64,000 nt of DNA from CAYNST01 sp964434105 (GTDB lineage Bacteria; Pseudomonadota; Gammaproteobacteria; Pseudomonadales; Cellvibrionaceae). The DNA lies in the NCBI GenBank assembly GCA_964434105.1, contig CAYSTJ010000012.1, positions 1 to 64,000 on the forward strand. Reading direction: 5' to 3'. Below, piece by piece: positions 25,727-34,633 of the stretch. The translations under genes and the position numbers were made by a program. How positions within the stretch are numbered: position 1 is the first letter of the stretch; every line of letters begins with the position of its first letter. The notes under the pieces are model-generated. The model was not told the origin of the DNA. It saw only the letters and a program-made list of their open reading frames with translations, and made no database searches.

Positions 25727-26446
25727 TCAGGCGGCAGTTTCCGATATACGGCGTTTGAGATCGATTATCCAGCCCTCAATTTCGCGACTGGGTTCGGGCA
25801 GGACCCGCTGCAGTAATTCGTAATGCTGCAAAGCCTGATCGTGACGTCCCATGTAAAGGTCGTAAAGAATGCCCAGGTTGCGTAACGCCGCCGGGCTGTG
25901 TGGCCATACGTCCAATGCTTGCCGGTAGATCTTTTCAGCCTCTTCGAATTGCCCCTGCTCGCGCAGCATAATGCCATATTGATTGTAGGCGTCAGTATTG
26001 ACTTTATTCACTTTGATGGCCTGCCTGAACGCGTCTGCGGCCGGCTCGATCCGGGACTGCCGCCACAGTGCAATACCCAGATTGACGTAGGCGCCGGACA
26101 GGGTCGGATAGGCCTCGAGCATTTGTCGGCAAACGCGCTCGGCGGTGCGATAGTCCTCGCTCTCCAGGGCAGCCACCGCCTGTCGAAACAGTTGTTGCGC
26201 TTCCGTCGGAACCGTCACATTCAGGGCGAGATAAGGGTCAGGGATCCGGATGATCGGCGCCGGTTCGCCGTCTATTGCCATTTCGCCTTCTGGTGCCAAG
26301 GCTGCCGCGGGGCGTGCACGCATATCATTGATGCGCTCCGTCAGGCCCGCGCAGCCAGCCAGCAGCAGCAAGACACACAAGCCAGCCAGCTGGCATCCAG
26401 AGCGCAGCGTGGTTAACAGGGTTCTGCCCGCATCAATAAATACCAT
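25727..26446 (-). CDS. TPR lipoprotein of the Glt-like cluster
   Basis: The product is 239 aa. A hydrophobic segment ends in LLLLAGC, a lipobox, giving a lipid-anchored mature protein. Three to four TPR units cover about 95-210 (for example AYVNLGIALWRQSRIEPAAD, AYNQYGIMLREQGQFEEAEK, ALRNLGILYDLYMGRHDQAL). TPR repeats mediate protein contacts, so a scaffold role at the outer membrane is likely. The start overlaps the end of the larger TPR gene by 14 bases, with GAGGCGAG as its ribosome site. Confidence 0.85.
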   Translation of the reverse strand: MVFIDAGRTLLTTLRSGCQLAGLCVLLLLAGCAGLTERINDMRARPAAALAPEGEMAIDGEPAPIIRIPDPYLALNVTVPTEAQQLFRQAVAALESEDYRTAERVCRQMLEAYPTLSGAYVNLGIALWRQSRIEPAADAFRQAIKVNKVNTDAYNQYGIMLREQGQFEEAEKIYRQALDVWPHSPAALRNLGILYDLYMGRHDQALQHYELLQRVLPEPSREIEGWIIDLKRRISETAA

Positions 26447-29306
26447 GGCTCGCCTCGATCATTGTCTCTTGCTTACCATAACGGGCGGGCAACAGTCTCG
26501 CCAGCTCCGCAAAGCTTTGTCGTACCCATTTGTCGTAAAGTCCATCCCAGGCCCGCTGTGAATTCGCTTCCAGGAGTTCAACCGCCTTCTCCTCGAATGG
26601 CCAGGCCTGCTCTTCGAGCAGAATTTCATATTGTTCCATGGCCAGGTCATCCAGACCGCCGGGACGCTCGGAATCCATCAGATCGCGGCTGAGTTGGGCA
26701 TACACGTTGCCAATGCGATGGTTGGCTTCGGTGGCGAACTCGGCAACACCGTAATCCATCACTTTGCGATAGGCGGCGAGGGTTTCTTCCAGGGCTTTCT
26801 GTTTGGCCTTGAGGCTATTGCGTATCGGGAGGTTCAAGCGAATGCCGGCAAATCGGCTGTAGGCATCCGCCGCAAATTCATTGGCGGCAAATGCAGCCAG
26901 ATACCGGGAGCGATCGGTTGCCGCACTGCCGGCGCGATCGTGTGCACTGACCAGCTCACGCAGCCAGCGGTCGTGGGCTTTGCGATCATTGGTGATCTGC
27001 GCCAGCTGGACCAGCTGATAACGCGCTTCGGTCGCCAGGTCGAATGGCTGCGGGTAGGTCTTGATGTACGCTTCATACTGGCTCGCCGCATCCGCCGTGC
27101 GACCCGATCGCTGATAAAGCTCGGCGGACAGGTACATGGACTGGCGCCGTGCCTCGGGATCGTCTGATTGCTTCGCCAACAGCGCCAATGCACCCGCCGC
27201 TTTATCCCACTGTTCGCTCTCCTGATAAATGACGGCCAGCTTGGGAGTGATGGTTGGCGCGAGTTCATGAGCAGGGAAACGCCGCGCAAAATCCGTAAAT
27301 ACCTGTTCTGCCCGGGTCCAGTTCTGCATCTCCATCAGGTAATTACCGGCATCATATTGGGCATTGATCGCAATATCCGTGCCGGGCGCACTGGCATCAA
27401 TCCGCAGCAGGCGCTCGACAGCCTGCTCAAGATTCTGACCGGCCGCCAGCTGTTCGGCGGATTTGAACATGCTCGCTGCAATGCGCTCCTGTATGGGTGT
27501 CCGCTCGGCACTGTCAGCCGGGAGGCGGGCCAAAACTTGCCGGTATGACTGTTCAGCGGTATTAAAATCATCGGCATCGAACTGCGTATGTGCAATGATG
27601 AGCCAGGCGGTTTTTTGAAGTTCATCAGCCGGGGCCGGTTGCCATTCGGTGACCTGCCGGGCCAGACGCATTGCCTGTTCGCTGTCTCCACTTTCAAAAA
27701 ACGTCTGTGCGGCTTCGGTCAGCACCACGATGGCACGTTGATCGCCCGGATAGTATTCCGCAAAGCGCGCCGCGGTTTGCGCTTTTCTCTGCTGCCAGCG
27801 TGTCTGCTGCTCAGCAACCGACCGCTCCATCAGTGCCTGCAGCGCCAGGATGGCGGAATAGCCCGCCTCGGCGCCATATTGCGAATCGATAAAATCAAAC
27901 GCAACCTGCTCGTAGGCGTCTACGGCGAACGGAAAGGCTTCGGCGTCGAAGTAGGCCTCACCCATCAGGAACGTAATTTCCGGCAGCCGTTCACTTTGCG
28001 GAAATGTCTGACGAAACTGGTCGTAGTATTCCGCGGCATTCACAAACGCCGGCGTTGCGCGCTCCGGTTCCGGCCCGGGCTTGCCACCACGGGCGACGGC
28101 TGCCTCGTAGCGCTCGTTAACGACTTTGAGTTTCTGGGCCTCGGCGTGGTAGAAGCTGGACAGCTCATCAAGGTAGATTTCCAGATAAGGCAAAATGGCT
28201 GTGCGACGCTGTTCTTCACTGTGTTCGGCCCAGTAACGGCTATTTACGCCATAGTTTTGGACGAATGCTTCCTTGGCCGGCAACACCAGCTCAGCCAGTC
28301 CGCCTTGTGTGTACACATCGATCACCTGCACCGCAAAACCCGGACTCAGGTCCGACTGGGGAAACTGTTCGATAAAATGCTCATAGGTGCCGGCGGCTTC
28401 CTGATAGAGTTCTTTTTCAAGATACAGCTGCCCCAGCCGGCGATACAGCAGGTGCTGATAGTGTCGGGTGCCCTGTGCGGTATAGGTATCGGTAATGGAC
28501 TGCGCACCTTCGAGGTAGGAAAAGGTGATCGCCATAACCCGCAGTGTATCGGCAATCAGACCTTTACGATTTTCGTCGAGCGACTCCAGCGTTGCTTCTT
28601 CGGTAAGAGTCCGGTCCAGCAACTGTGTAAATGAGAACAGGCTTTCCTCAAAGCGGTTATCCTTGAACAGCGACCAGCCGTGCATGTACAGGCTGTTCAG
28701 AAAAAAGGCCGTATTTTCTCCGGCAGACAGCACCTGCGCATACAGTGCTTCAGCGTCGCGGTAACGGCCCTGACTGAAAGCCAGTTCAGCGCGCCTGAAA
28801 TTGGCTTCGGCCGAGTAGGCGGATTCCGGATGCTGCGCGAGCATGCGCTCCAGCGCTGCATTGGATTCCTCCATGCGGCCATCCAATGCATAGGCCTTGG
28901 ACAAACGATACAGCAAACGCTCGTCGGTTTTTTCATCAATGGGTGCTTCGGCGCGCGTCAGCAGATCGTCGTACAGGGCAATCGCCTCGGCGAAATGCTC
29001 ATCCTGATCCACTTGCGACAGTTGCCGATTCTCGCTGCGCGCCATCTGCAGGTCTGCCAGCCTGACCAGTATGCGCTGCCGCAATACCGGGTCGGCCGCA
29101 ACCTCCAGCGCAGCGCGGTAGCTCTGTTCGATCTCCCGCAACGACACGGTTGGCACCGGCTCTTCCGCTTCGGCGGTAATACGTACTGGTTGCAGGTCGC
29201 CCAGCGTCGGCCCGCGATTCGCGACATTGCTCTGCAGCAGGCCGCAACCACTGAGCATGACGGCCAACCCGGCGCCGGTGATCAGACGAACGTAAATTGA
29301 CGTCAT
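26433..29306 (-). CDS. Large TPR outer-membrane lipoprotein
   Basis: The product is 957 aa, starting with a signal and lipobox (AVMLSGC), then a long TPR superhelix covering nearly all of the mature chain. Repeat units include ERLLYRLSKAYALDGRMEES, ANFRRAELAFSQGRYRDAEA and AINAQYDAGNYLMEMQNWTR. Its size and position resemble the TPR lipoproteins of Agl-Glt-type clusters. It overlaps the upstream TPR gene by four bases. Likely role: periplasmic or outer-membrane scaffold that receives work from the TonB-like protein. That role is inferred from context. Confidence 0.85.
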   Translation of the reverse strand: MTSIYVRLITGAGLAVMLSGCGLLQSNVANRGPTLGDLQPVRITAEAEEPVPTVSLREIEQSYRAALEVAADPVLRQRILVRLADLQMARSENRQLSQVDQDEHFAEAIALYDDLLTRAEAPIDEKTDERLLYRLSKAYALDGRMEESNAALERMLAQHPESAYSAEANFRRAELAFSQGRYRDAEALYAQVLSAGENTAFFLNSLYMHGWSLFKDNRFEESLFSFTQLLDRTLTEEATLESLDENRKGLIADTLRVMAITFSYLEGAQSITDTYTAQGTRHYQHLLYRRLGQLYLEKELYQEAAGTYEHFIEQFPQSDLSPGFAVQVIDVYTQGGLAELVLPAKEAFVQNYGVNSRYWAEHSEEQRRTAILPYLEIYLDELSSFYHAEAQKLKVVNERYEAAVARGGKPGPEPERATPAFVNAAEYYDQFRQTFPQSERLPEITFLMGEAYFDAEAFPFAVDAYEQVAFDFIDSQYGAEAGYSAILALQALMERSVAEQQTRWQQRKAQTAARFAEYYPGDQRAIVVLTEAAQTFFESGDSEQAMRLARQVTEWQPAPADELQKTAWLIIAHTQFDADDFNTAEQSYRQVLARLPADSAERTPIQERIAASMFKSAEQLAAGQNLEQAVERLLRIDASAPGTDIAINAQYDAGNYLMEMQNWTRAEQVFTDFARRFPAHELAPTITPKLAVIYQESEQWDKAAGALALLAKQSDDPEARRQSMYLSAELYQRSGRTADAASQYEAYIKTYPQPFDLATEARYQLVQLAQITNDRKAHDRWLRELVSAHDRAGSAATDRSRYLAAFAANEFAADAYSRFAGIRLNLPIRNSLKAKQKALEETLAAYRKVMDYGVAEFATEANHRIGNVYAQLSRDLMDSERPGGLDDLAMEQYEILLEEQAWPFEEKAVELLEANSQRAWDGLYDKWVRQSFAELARLLPARYGKQETMIEASHGIY

Positions 29307-31318
29307 GGTGAACCACCGCCAGCCTGCTGCTCCAGTCTGTCGTCCCGCGCCGGCTCGTCAGCGTTCGCTGACGCCGCCTCCGGCCCATTCGCCTGCGGAT
29401 TATCGTCAAAGATCTCGCTCGCTTCGCCATCGAGCATGCGCGCTATCGCCAGCCGGGTGTTGGCCAGATAATATTGCAGGCGCGCCCGCTGTTGCATCAG
29501 GACGATCATGATACGGTCACGCACCCCGGCCTCTGCCCGGGTTATCGCATCGTCCAGCACGGCGCTTTGCGCCCGCAGTTTGACCTGGGCCTCGACGATT
29601 TCTTCCCGATAGGGTTGCAGGTCCTGACCTTTCTCGGCGATATCCTTTACTCTTCCATAGCTTCGACGCGCCGCATCCAGCGCCACGTTGGCTTCTGCGA
29701 GCAGGAAGCGTGCACGTGCCAGGCGTTCATCAAAATGATCGGCCGACCGCCAGATGAGAAAGCCTTTCTGCCGTCGCAGCGACTCCTGTAGTTCGCTCAA
29801 CTCTTCGGCTGGCATCACGGGCCGGCCGGCATGCGATGCTCGCAACAACATGGCCAGGTTGCGCTCCGCGCGCTGTATGCGTTCGTAGCGCGCACTGTCT
29901 TCGGGGTCGAACAGGGTCATGAAATCCGTACCCAGTTCTGCCTCCGCAATTTTCAGCGCGTAACTGTCACGTGCCTGCAGAAGTTGCAGGACCTGCTCAA
30001 CGGTATTCTTTTCCTGCAAATAGTTAAGCTCTCGATCGCGGTTGGTATCGCGCTCGTCGAGCATTTCCGCGTAGAGTGTCAGCTTCTCCTGCCACCCGCG
30101 GAAGTTTTCTTGAATGGCCAGGAGATCGCGCAGCTCCTGTACCAGTCCGAGAAATTCATCCTGCGAGAACAGCTCAATCAGGTAACTGAGCTGTGGAGCA
30201 AGCTGGTTATCGCGGGCGTAATCGAGCCAATTGACATCCGTGCTGCGCTCGATATTCAGGGTGGTACGCAGGGAATGGCCCTGGATGCCGGTTACCACCT
30301 GCTCCAGCAACGCTATTTCCTCTTCGTAGCGGGCTTCTGCCCGCCGAAAACTCTGCAGGGCACGTCCGCCCAAGCCCATCTTTTCATAGGCATACGGCAG
30401 AGCCACCAGGACTTCCTGGGTGTTTTCGTCCGTTACGGACCGGCTTGCCAGCACCCGCCAGGGTGAGAGTGCTGTGGCATAGTCACCCAGCTCCACCGCG
30501 CTCCAGCCATAGCCGAGTAACGCCCGACTGGACATGGGGCTGAGCAGTCGCACCTTGCTGAATGCGTCCAGGGCTTCAGCATACTGGCCATTGAGCAGAA
30601 AGGCGTACCCTGCGCCGGTCAGCGCCCGGTCCATGAGTGCCAGTTCACTCTCGTCGGGGTTTTGCAGCGTCAACAGTCGCTGAAAGTAATCCGCTGCGCG
30701 AGTAAAATCGCCGGCTCTCGCAAAAGCTGCACCCATATTGAAGTTCAGATAGGGCAACCAGCTCGACCGGCGAAAATGGAATTCTCCGAACAATTGCTCC
30801 GCGCGTGCCAGATCGCCGGTGCGCAAAGCGGAATTGATACGGATGACCTGCTTTTCCTCCTGAAGCCGGTCCGGCGCCTCAACGCTGATTTTCTCGAGCG
30901 CGTCAGCCGCGGCGTCGTAATCCGCACGCAAATACCGTAACCTGGCCAGGTATAACCAGGCCGCATCGCGGGTGGTCAGAGGGCGGTTGTCTTGCAGAAG
31001 GCGGGTAAAAATGTCGCTGGCGGTGCGCTCCATACCATACGCGAGATAAAATCCACCCTCCATGATCTCCGGGTTATCGCCGTGGCCGTGAATGCCGCCT
31101 TTTTTCTCGGCGACCAGTAGCTCACTTAGCGCTTCAAGATTCTTGCCCTGATAATAGTGATACAGTGCAACGCCGAAACGCAGGTCTGCCACGGACGTGA
31201 GCGGTTCATCTTCCGGCCCGGCGTAATCATGGGTGTAAGCGTGAAGTGTCAGGACGCTGGATGCGAGACAAACCGCAGCAAGGCCGTAAAGTCTTTTCAG
31301 CGGTCGTTGAATTTTCAT
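29303..31318 (-). CDS. Periplasmic TPR and coiled-coil protein
   Basis: The product is 671 aa with a signal peptide ending LTLHA. TPR-like repeats run from about 45 to 330 (DLRFGVALYHYYQGKNLEAL, YLNFNMGAAFARAGDFTRAA, YAFLLNGQYAEALDAFSKV). After ~400 the sequence becomes charged and heptad-like, suggesting coiled coil, and ends in a disordered acidic tail. It opens the overlapping TPR block of the operon. No enzymatic motif is present; a structural role is likely. Confidence 0.82.
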   Translation of the reverse strand: MKIQRPLKRLYGLAAVCLASSVLTLHAYTHDYAGPEDEPLTSVADLRFGVALYHYYQGKNLEALSELLVAEKKGGIHGHGDNPEIMEGGFYLAYGMERTASDIFTRLLQDNRPLTTRDAAWLYLARLRYLRADYDAAADALEKISVEAPDRLQEEKQVIRINSALRTGDLARAEQLFGEFHFRRSSWLPYLNFNMGAAFARAGDFTRAADYFQRLLTLQNPDESELALMDRALTGAGYAFLLNGQYAEALDAFSKVRLLSPMSSRALLGYGWSAVELGDYATALSPWRVLASRSVTDENTQEVLVALPYAYEKMGLGGRALQSFRRAEARYEEEIALLEQVVTGIQGHSLRTTLNIERSTDVNWLDYARDNQLAPQLSYLIELFSQDEFLGLVQELRDLLAIQENFRGWQEKLTLYAEMLDERDTNRDRELNYLQEKNTVEQVLQLLQARDSYALKIAEAELGTDFMTLFDPEDSARYERIQRAERNLAMLLRASHAGRPVMPAEELSELQESLRRQKGFLIWRSADHFDERLARARFLLAEANVALDAARRSYGRVKDIAEKGQDLQPYREEIVEAQVKLRAQSAVLDDAITRAEAGVRDRIMIVLMQQRARLQYYLANTRLAIARMLDGEASEIFDDNPQANGPEAASANADEPARDDRLEQQAGGGSP

Positions 31319-31577
31319 ACACGGCCCCGCCGAAAGCCGCTTTTCAGCCCGGCAAGACGACCCGCCTGCAATGCGGTTACCCTGTCAAAGTTGCAGACAG
31401 GGCCGCTAACCGAAAGGACGCTGCCAGCCCAACGCGACAGGGCTGAATTGGTGCCGCCGGTCATTGTTCGTCGCTCATTTGGATTTGCCAAACGACATTC
31501 CTCGCGTCGGGATACTGCATCACAGGATTGGCGCAAATTCAGACCCAGCAGGTGCGTGGATAAAGGTTCAACTGTCC

Positions 31578-32252
31578 CTATAGCTGCCATTCTTTAAAAT
31601 CAAATTCCGGCTGCATGCGGGCGGAGGAATCCATAATGCGCAGCTCCAGCATTGTGGGGTTCTGGTCCTTTCTCAGGCTGTAGGTGGCGGCGCGCTTGTA
31701 TTCCCTGTTCTGCGGCCCGTAACCGTGGAAAAACGCGGTGACCTCATGAGTGCCGGTTTTAAGATTGCCGAGGTACAGACGCTGGATGCCGCCGCGCGTC
31801 AGAGCACTGTTCTGCTTTTCGTTATAAATATGGGTGGCAACCATTTGGTCACCAACTTTGAGCTTTACCGCGTCGAGCTGAAAATAGTCGCCGACATCCA
31901 CGGAAACATATACTGCGATCTGTGTGCTGGCCGGGAACAGCAGGTCTTCTTCCAATAACAGCAGATCCCGATTGAGTTCCAGCGCCGCCTGTTTCAGATC
32001 CTCGACCTGCTGGCTCAGCGGCGACGTATTGGCTTCGGTTGCGGGCACCGGGTTAATACCACCGGGCTTGATGATCTTGAGATCCTCCACTCGTTGGGTC
32101 ATCTCCGAAACGGGGCTCGGCGCTGCCGGCTCCAGTTCCCGCGGCAGCTCCTCCGGAGCATCCGGTAACTCCTGCGTTGAAGCGAGGCTGCTGAAAAAAG
32201 CCAGGCAACAGCCCAAAAACGCAGTGCGCCAAATGATGGTATTCACAACCAA
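31578..32252 (-). CDS. Periplasmic protein opening the Glt-like operon
   Basis: The product is 224 aa with a signal peptide ending SSLASTQ, a Pro/Glu-rich linker, a short coiled segment (SQQVEDLKQAALELNRDLLL) and a C-terminal domain with TQIAVYVSVDVGDYFQLDAV and HEVTAFFHGYGPQNREY. The C-terminal part looks like a beta sandwich. It is the first gene of the leftward cluster, separated from the TPR genes by 259 bp with no gene seen. Function unknown. Confidence 0.7.
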   Translation of the reverse strand: MVVNTIIWRTAFLGCCLAFFSSLASTQELPDAPEELPRELEPAAPSPVSEMTQRVEDLKIIKPGGINPVPATEANTSPLSQQVEDLKQAALELNRDLLLLEEDLLFPASTQIAVYVSVDVGDYFQLDAVKLKVGDQMVATHIYNEKQNSALTRGGIQRLYLGNLKTGTHEVTAFFHGYGPQNREYKRAATYSLRKDQNPTMLELRIMDSSARMQPEFDFKEWQL

Positions 32253-32394
32253 CCTCCAGATTCATGTTTGGATCGAACCATATATAGCGACCGTGCGACA
32301 CCCAATTTTACACGTCGGCTGCAGCGGGCGGTCGGCCCCGGCGGCGGCTATTGCCCATTAATGTGACGAAAGTCTGTCATACATCCACAACTTG

Positions 32395-33387
32395 TCACTT
32401 TCCGTCGGGTGTTGTCAGGCCGTCACTATATCGAACCCGGCCTTTTGCATCGATGATTATGGCATCAAACGCTTCCATCCGGTTGATCAGAGCCATGCCC
32501 TTTTCCACCCCCAACACAAATAGCGTGGTTGAAAGCGCGTCTGTATCAATGGCCCGGGGGCCCAGGACGGTTACGCTCATGACCTCCTGCGCGGATTGAC
32601 CGGTTTGTGGATTCAGTATGTGATGGACCCGTTCGCCGGTTTCTTCATCGATAAAAAAGCGTTCGTAATCCCCGGAAGTACTGATGGCTGTATCAACCAA
32701 TGGCAAATTCAATACCACTTCCCGCTCGTCGGCGGGTTGCTGTCGGGGATTTTTAATCCCGATAATCCAGGGGGAGCCCTGCTTGCTGCCGAGCACCCGG
32801 CTATCGCCGCCGGCGCTGACGGTTGCCTGTGTTACCCCCTGGGCTGCCAGCAATTCAATTGCCTGGTCCACTGCGTAGCCCTTGGCGATTCCGCCCAAAT
32901 CTATGCGAACATTCCGGTGCGCAAAGCCCAGGGAGGGCACCGATGCATCAAAGGTCAGCCAGCGGTAATTGATGGCAGGGAGCAGTCGGGCCCGGGTTTC
33001 AGTATCCGGCTTTTTCTGGCTCCGATAATCGTAAAACCAGCCGACCGACGCGAAAGTGATATCAAACGCACCCTCGCTAATACGACTGTAATACAGCGAG
33101 CGATCAATCAGATAGGCGAATTCCGGGGACAGTGGATAGGGCCGTCGCGCGGCGGTGGCATTGAGCCGGGCCAGGTCACTGCTTTCGATCCATGGTGATA
33201 GCGTACGGTCTATGCGCTGCATCTCGGCCATGACTTCGGCAATAGCGGTGCGCGCTCGTGAGGCTTTGTCCATCCATAATGTCACCCGGATTTCGGTTCC
33301 CATCGCGCTCTGGGTATCGCTGAACCATTCCGCCCGTACCGGCATCGCCAGCCCGACGGCCAGCAGCAGCCACAACGGCAATTTCAT
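32395..33387 (-). CDS. apbE: ApbE-type FAD:protein FMN transferase at the end of the gsp operon
   Basis: The product is 330 aa with a signal peptide (MKLPLWLLLAVGLAMPVRA). Family motifs are present: the N-terminal SAMGTEIRV, IDLGGIAKGYAVDQA, VSAGGDSRVLG and the metal-binding DTDALSTTLFVLG. The known reaction attaches FMN covalently to Thr/Ser of flavoproteins such as Nqr and Rnf subunits in the periplasm. Start ATG 33387 has GGAAGG six bases upstream, placed inside the end of gspN, and the genes are two bases apart, so it belongs to the gsp operon. That neighbourhood is unusual, and no ApbE substrate is visible in the window. Confidence 0.9.
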   Translation of the reverse strand: MKLPLWLLLAVGLAMPVRAEWFSDTQSAMGTEIRVTLWMDKASRARTAIAEVMAEMQRIDRTLSPWIESSDLARLNATAARRPYPLSPEFAYLIDRSLYYSRISEGAFDITFASVGWFYDYRSQKKPDTETRARLLPAINYRWLTFDASVPSLGFAHRNVRIDLGGIAKGYAVDQAIELLAAQGVTQATVSAGGDSRVLGSKQGSPWIIGIKNPRQQPADEREVVLNLPLVDTAISTSGDYERFFIDEETGERVHHILNPQTGQSAQEVMSVTVLGPRAIDTDALSTTLFVLGVEKGMALINRMEAFDAIIIDAKGRVRYSDGLTTPDGK

Positions 33388-33389
33388 AT

Positions 33390-34151
33390 TCAGCCTTCCA
33401 TAGGCCATGTCAGTCGGTATGCACCGGAGTCGTCCGCTTCGGCCATAAAAGACAGTGCATTGACTATCATGGCGGCGGCTGTGGGCCGCGGCTTCACATA
33501 ACCCTGAACGGTAGGATCGCCGCCGGGTGTGTAATCCCCGGTCAGATTCACTTCAAAGTCGCCGTCGGTATCGGTGAATACCACCCGGGCGCCGCCATTG
33601 TTGTTTTCGGTAAATTCCGCGGTGTAGCTGCCCATATTCAACCAGCCCTCACCGTAATTGACTCTGGCGCCCAGCCAGACGAGATTCCCGTCCAGCTCGC
33701 GAACACTGCCCTGAGCGTTAATGACGGCTTTTTGCAGTGTCAGGCTGGCGGTACCTGCCATTTGCGCATAAACATGTTTGTCCAGCAGGCTTGCCGGGAT
33801 TTCATCCAGCGTCATTTGTCGGATTGTCGTATTGCCGCTGAAGATTCCGTGGCACACATCGCCGTTAAGACGAAAGCTTCCCAGCGTCATGCATGCCCTG
33901 GATGTCAGCAGCGGCATTTTTTTCAGTGTCCAGCTCAACGTACCGAGGTCGAGTGCCTGATCTTCGATTCTCACCACGGCGCTGGCCGCCCTGCCGGACC
34001 ACAAGGTGCCGGTGACACCGCTGAGAACGACCTGGGGCGCCGCCCGATGTACTGCCCAGGCGCCCCACTCGGCGGGTGTGCGGGCAATGACCAGCCCCAG
34101 AAACAGAAAGACCAGAACGATAATAAAGACCAGCTTGAAAAGACGCAGCAC
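33390..34151 (-). CDS. gspN: Type II secretion protein GspN
   Basis: The product is 253 aa. One N-terminal membrane helix (LVFIIVLVFLFLGLVIA) is followed by a periplasmic domain with GVTGTLWSGRAA, the GspN hallmark, and a WPMEG end. GspN is a non-universal accessory inner-membrane component. It shares one base with the end of gspM, so it is translationally coupled. Confidence 0.88.
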   Translation of the reverse strand: MLRLFKLVFIIVLVFLFLGLVIARTPAEWGAWAVHRAAPQVVLSGVTGTLWSGRAASAVVRIEDQALDLGTLSWTLKKMPLLTSRACMTLGSFRLNGDVCHGIFSGNTTIRQMTLDEIPASLLDKHVYAQMAGTASLTLQKAVINAQGSVRELDGNLVWLGARVNYGEGWLNMGSYTAEFTENNNGGARVVFTDTDGDFEVNLTGDYTPGGDPTVQGYVKPRPTAAAMIVNALSFMAEADDSGAYRLTWPMEG

Positions 34152-34633
34152 TATTCCCCCTGTTGCAACTGCAAATTGACCACAACAGCGCCAGGTGAAG
34201 GATCGGCGGTAATGGTGAGATCCCTGATGTGCAGACCCCGTTTGACTTCGAGATCATGCAACCATGCCAGCACCCGAGTGAATTCCGATGTGCCCAGCCG
34301 TACCCGTGCGCCGGACCCTGAAGGCTGAAAATTTTCCATCGCCAGTCCGTGTTCCCGCAGGCTGCTGTTGAGTGCAGCATTCAGGCTGCCGCCTCCAGCA
34401 GCCGGGTCGCCACCTGCAGCCCGCGTTGCCAGTACCTGCCCGGCCAGCTCCCGCACCCGCTGCTGCTCTTCCATGGCCGCGATATTGCGACGCTGGGTCT
34501 GCTCCAGTCCGTCTTTCATCGGGAAATAGACCAGAAACACCAGTATATAGACCAGCAACAGGCCACCACCCACAACCAACATCAACTGGTCCCGGGGGCT
34601 CAGATCAAAAAACCACTGCTTTAGCTCGTTCAT
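34151..34633 (-). CDS. gspM: Type II secretion protein GspM
   Basis: The product is 160 aa. A short cytosolic N-terminus (WFFDLSPRDQLMLVV) precedes one membrane helix (GGGLLLVYILVFLVYF) and a periplasmic ferredoxin-like domain ending in NLQLQQGE. GspM binds GspL and GspE and forms the inner-membrane platform. It overlaps gspL by one base. Confidence 0.9.
   Translation of the reverse strand: MNELKQWFFDLSPRDQLMLVVGGGLLLVYILVFLVYFPMKDGLEQTQRRNIAAMEEQQRVRELAGQVLATRAAGGDPAAGGGSLNAALNSSLREHGLAMENFQPSGSGARVRLGTSEFTRVLAWLHDLEVKRGLHIRDLTITADPSPGAVVVNLQLQQGE

Noticed and set aside
27588..28634. 348-aa open frame on the plus strand inside the TPR lipoprotein gene
   Set aside because: A shadow of the TPR coding sequence; composition is not protein-like and the opposite strand has a clear lipoprotein with repeats.
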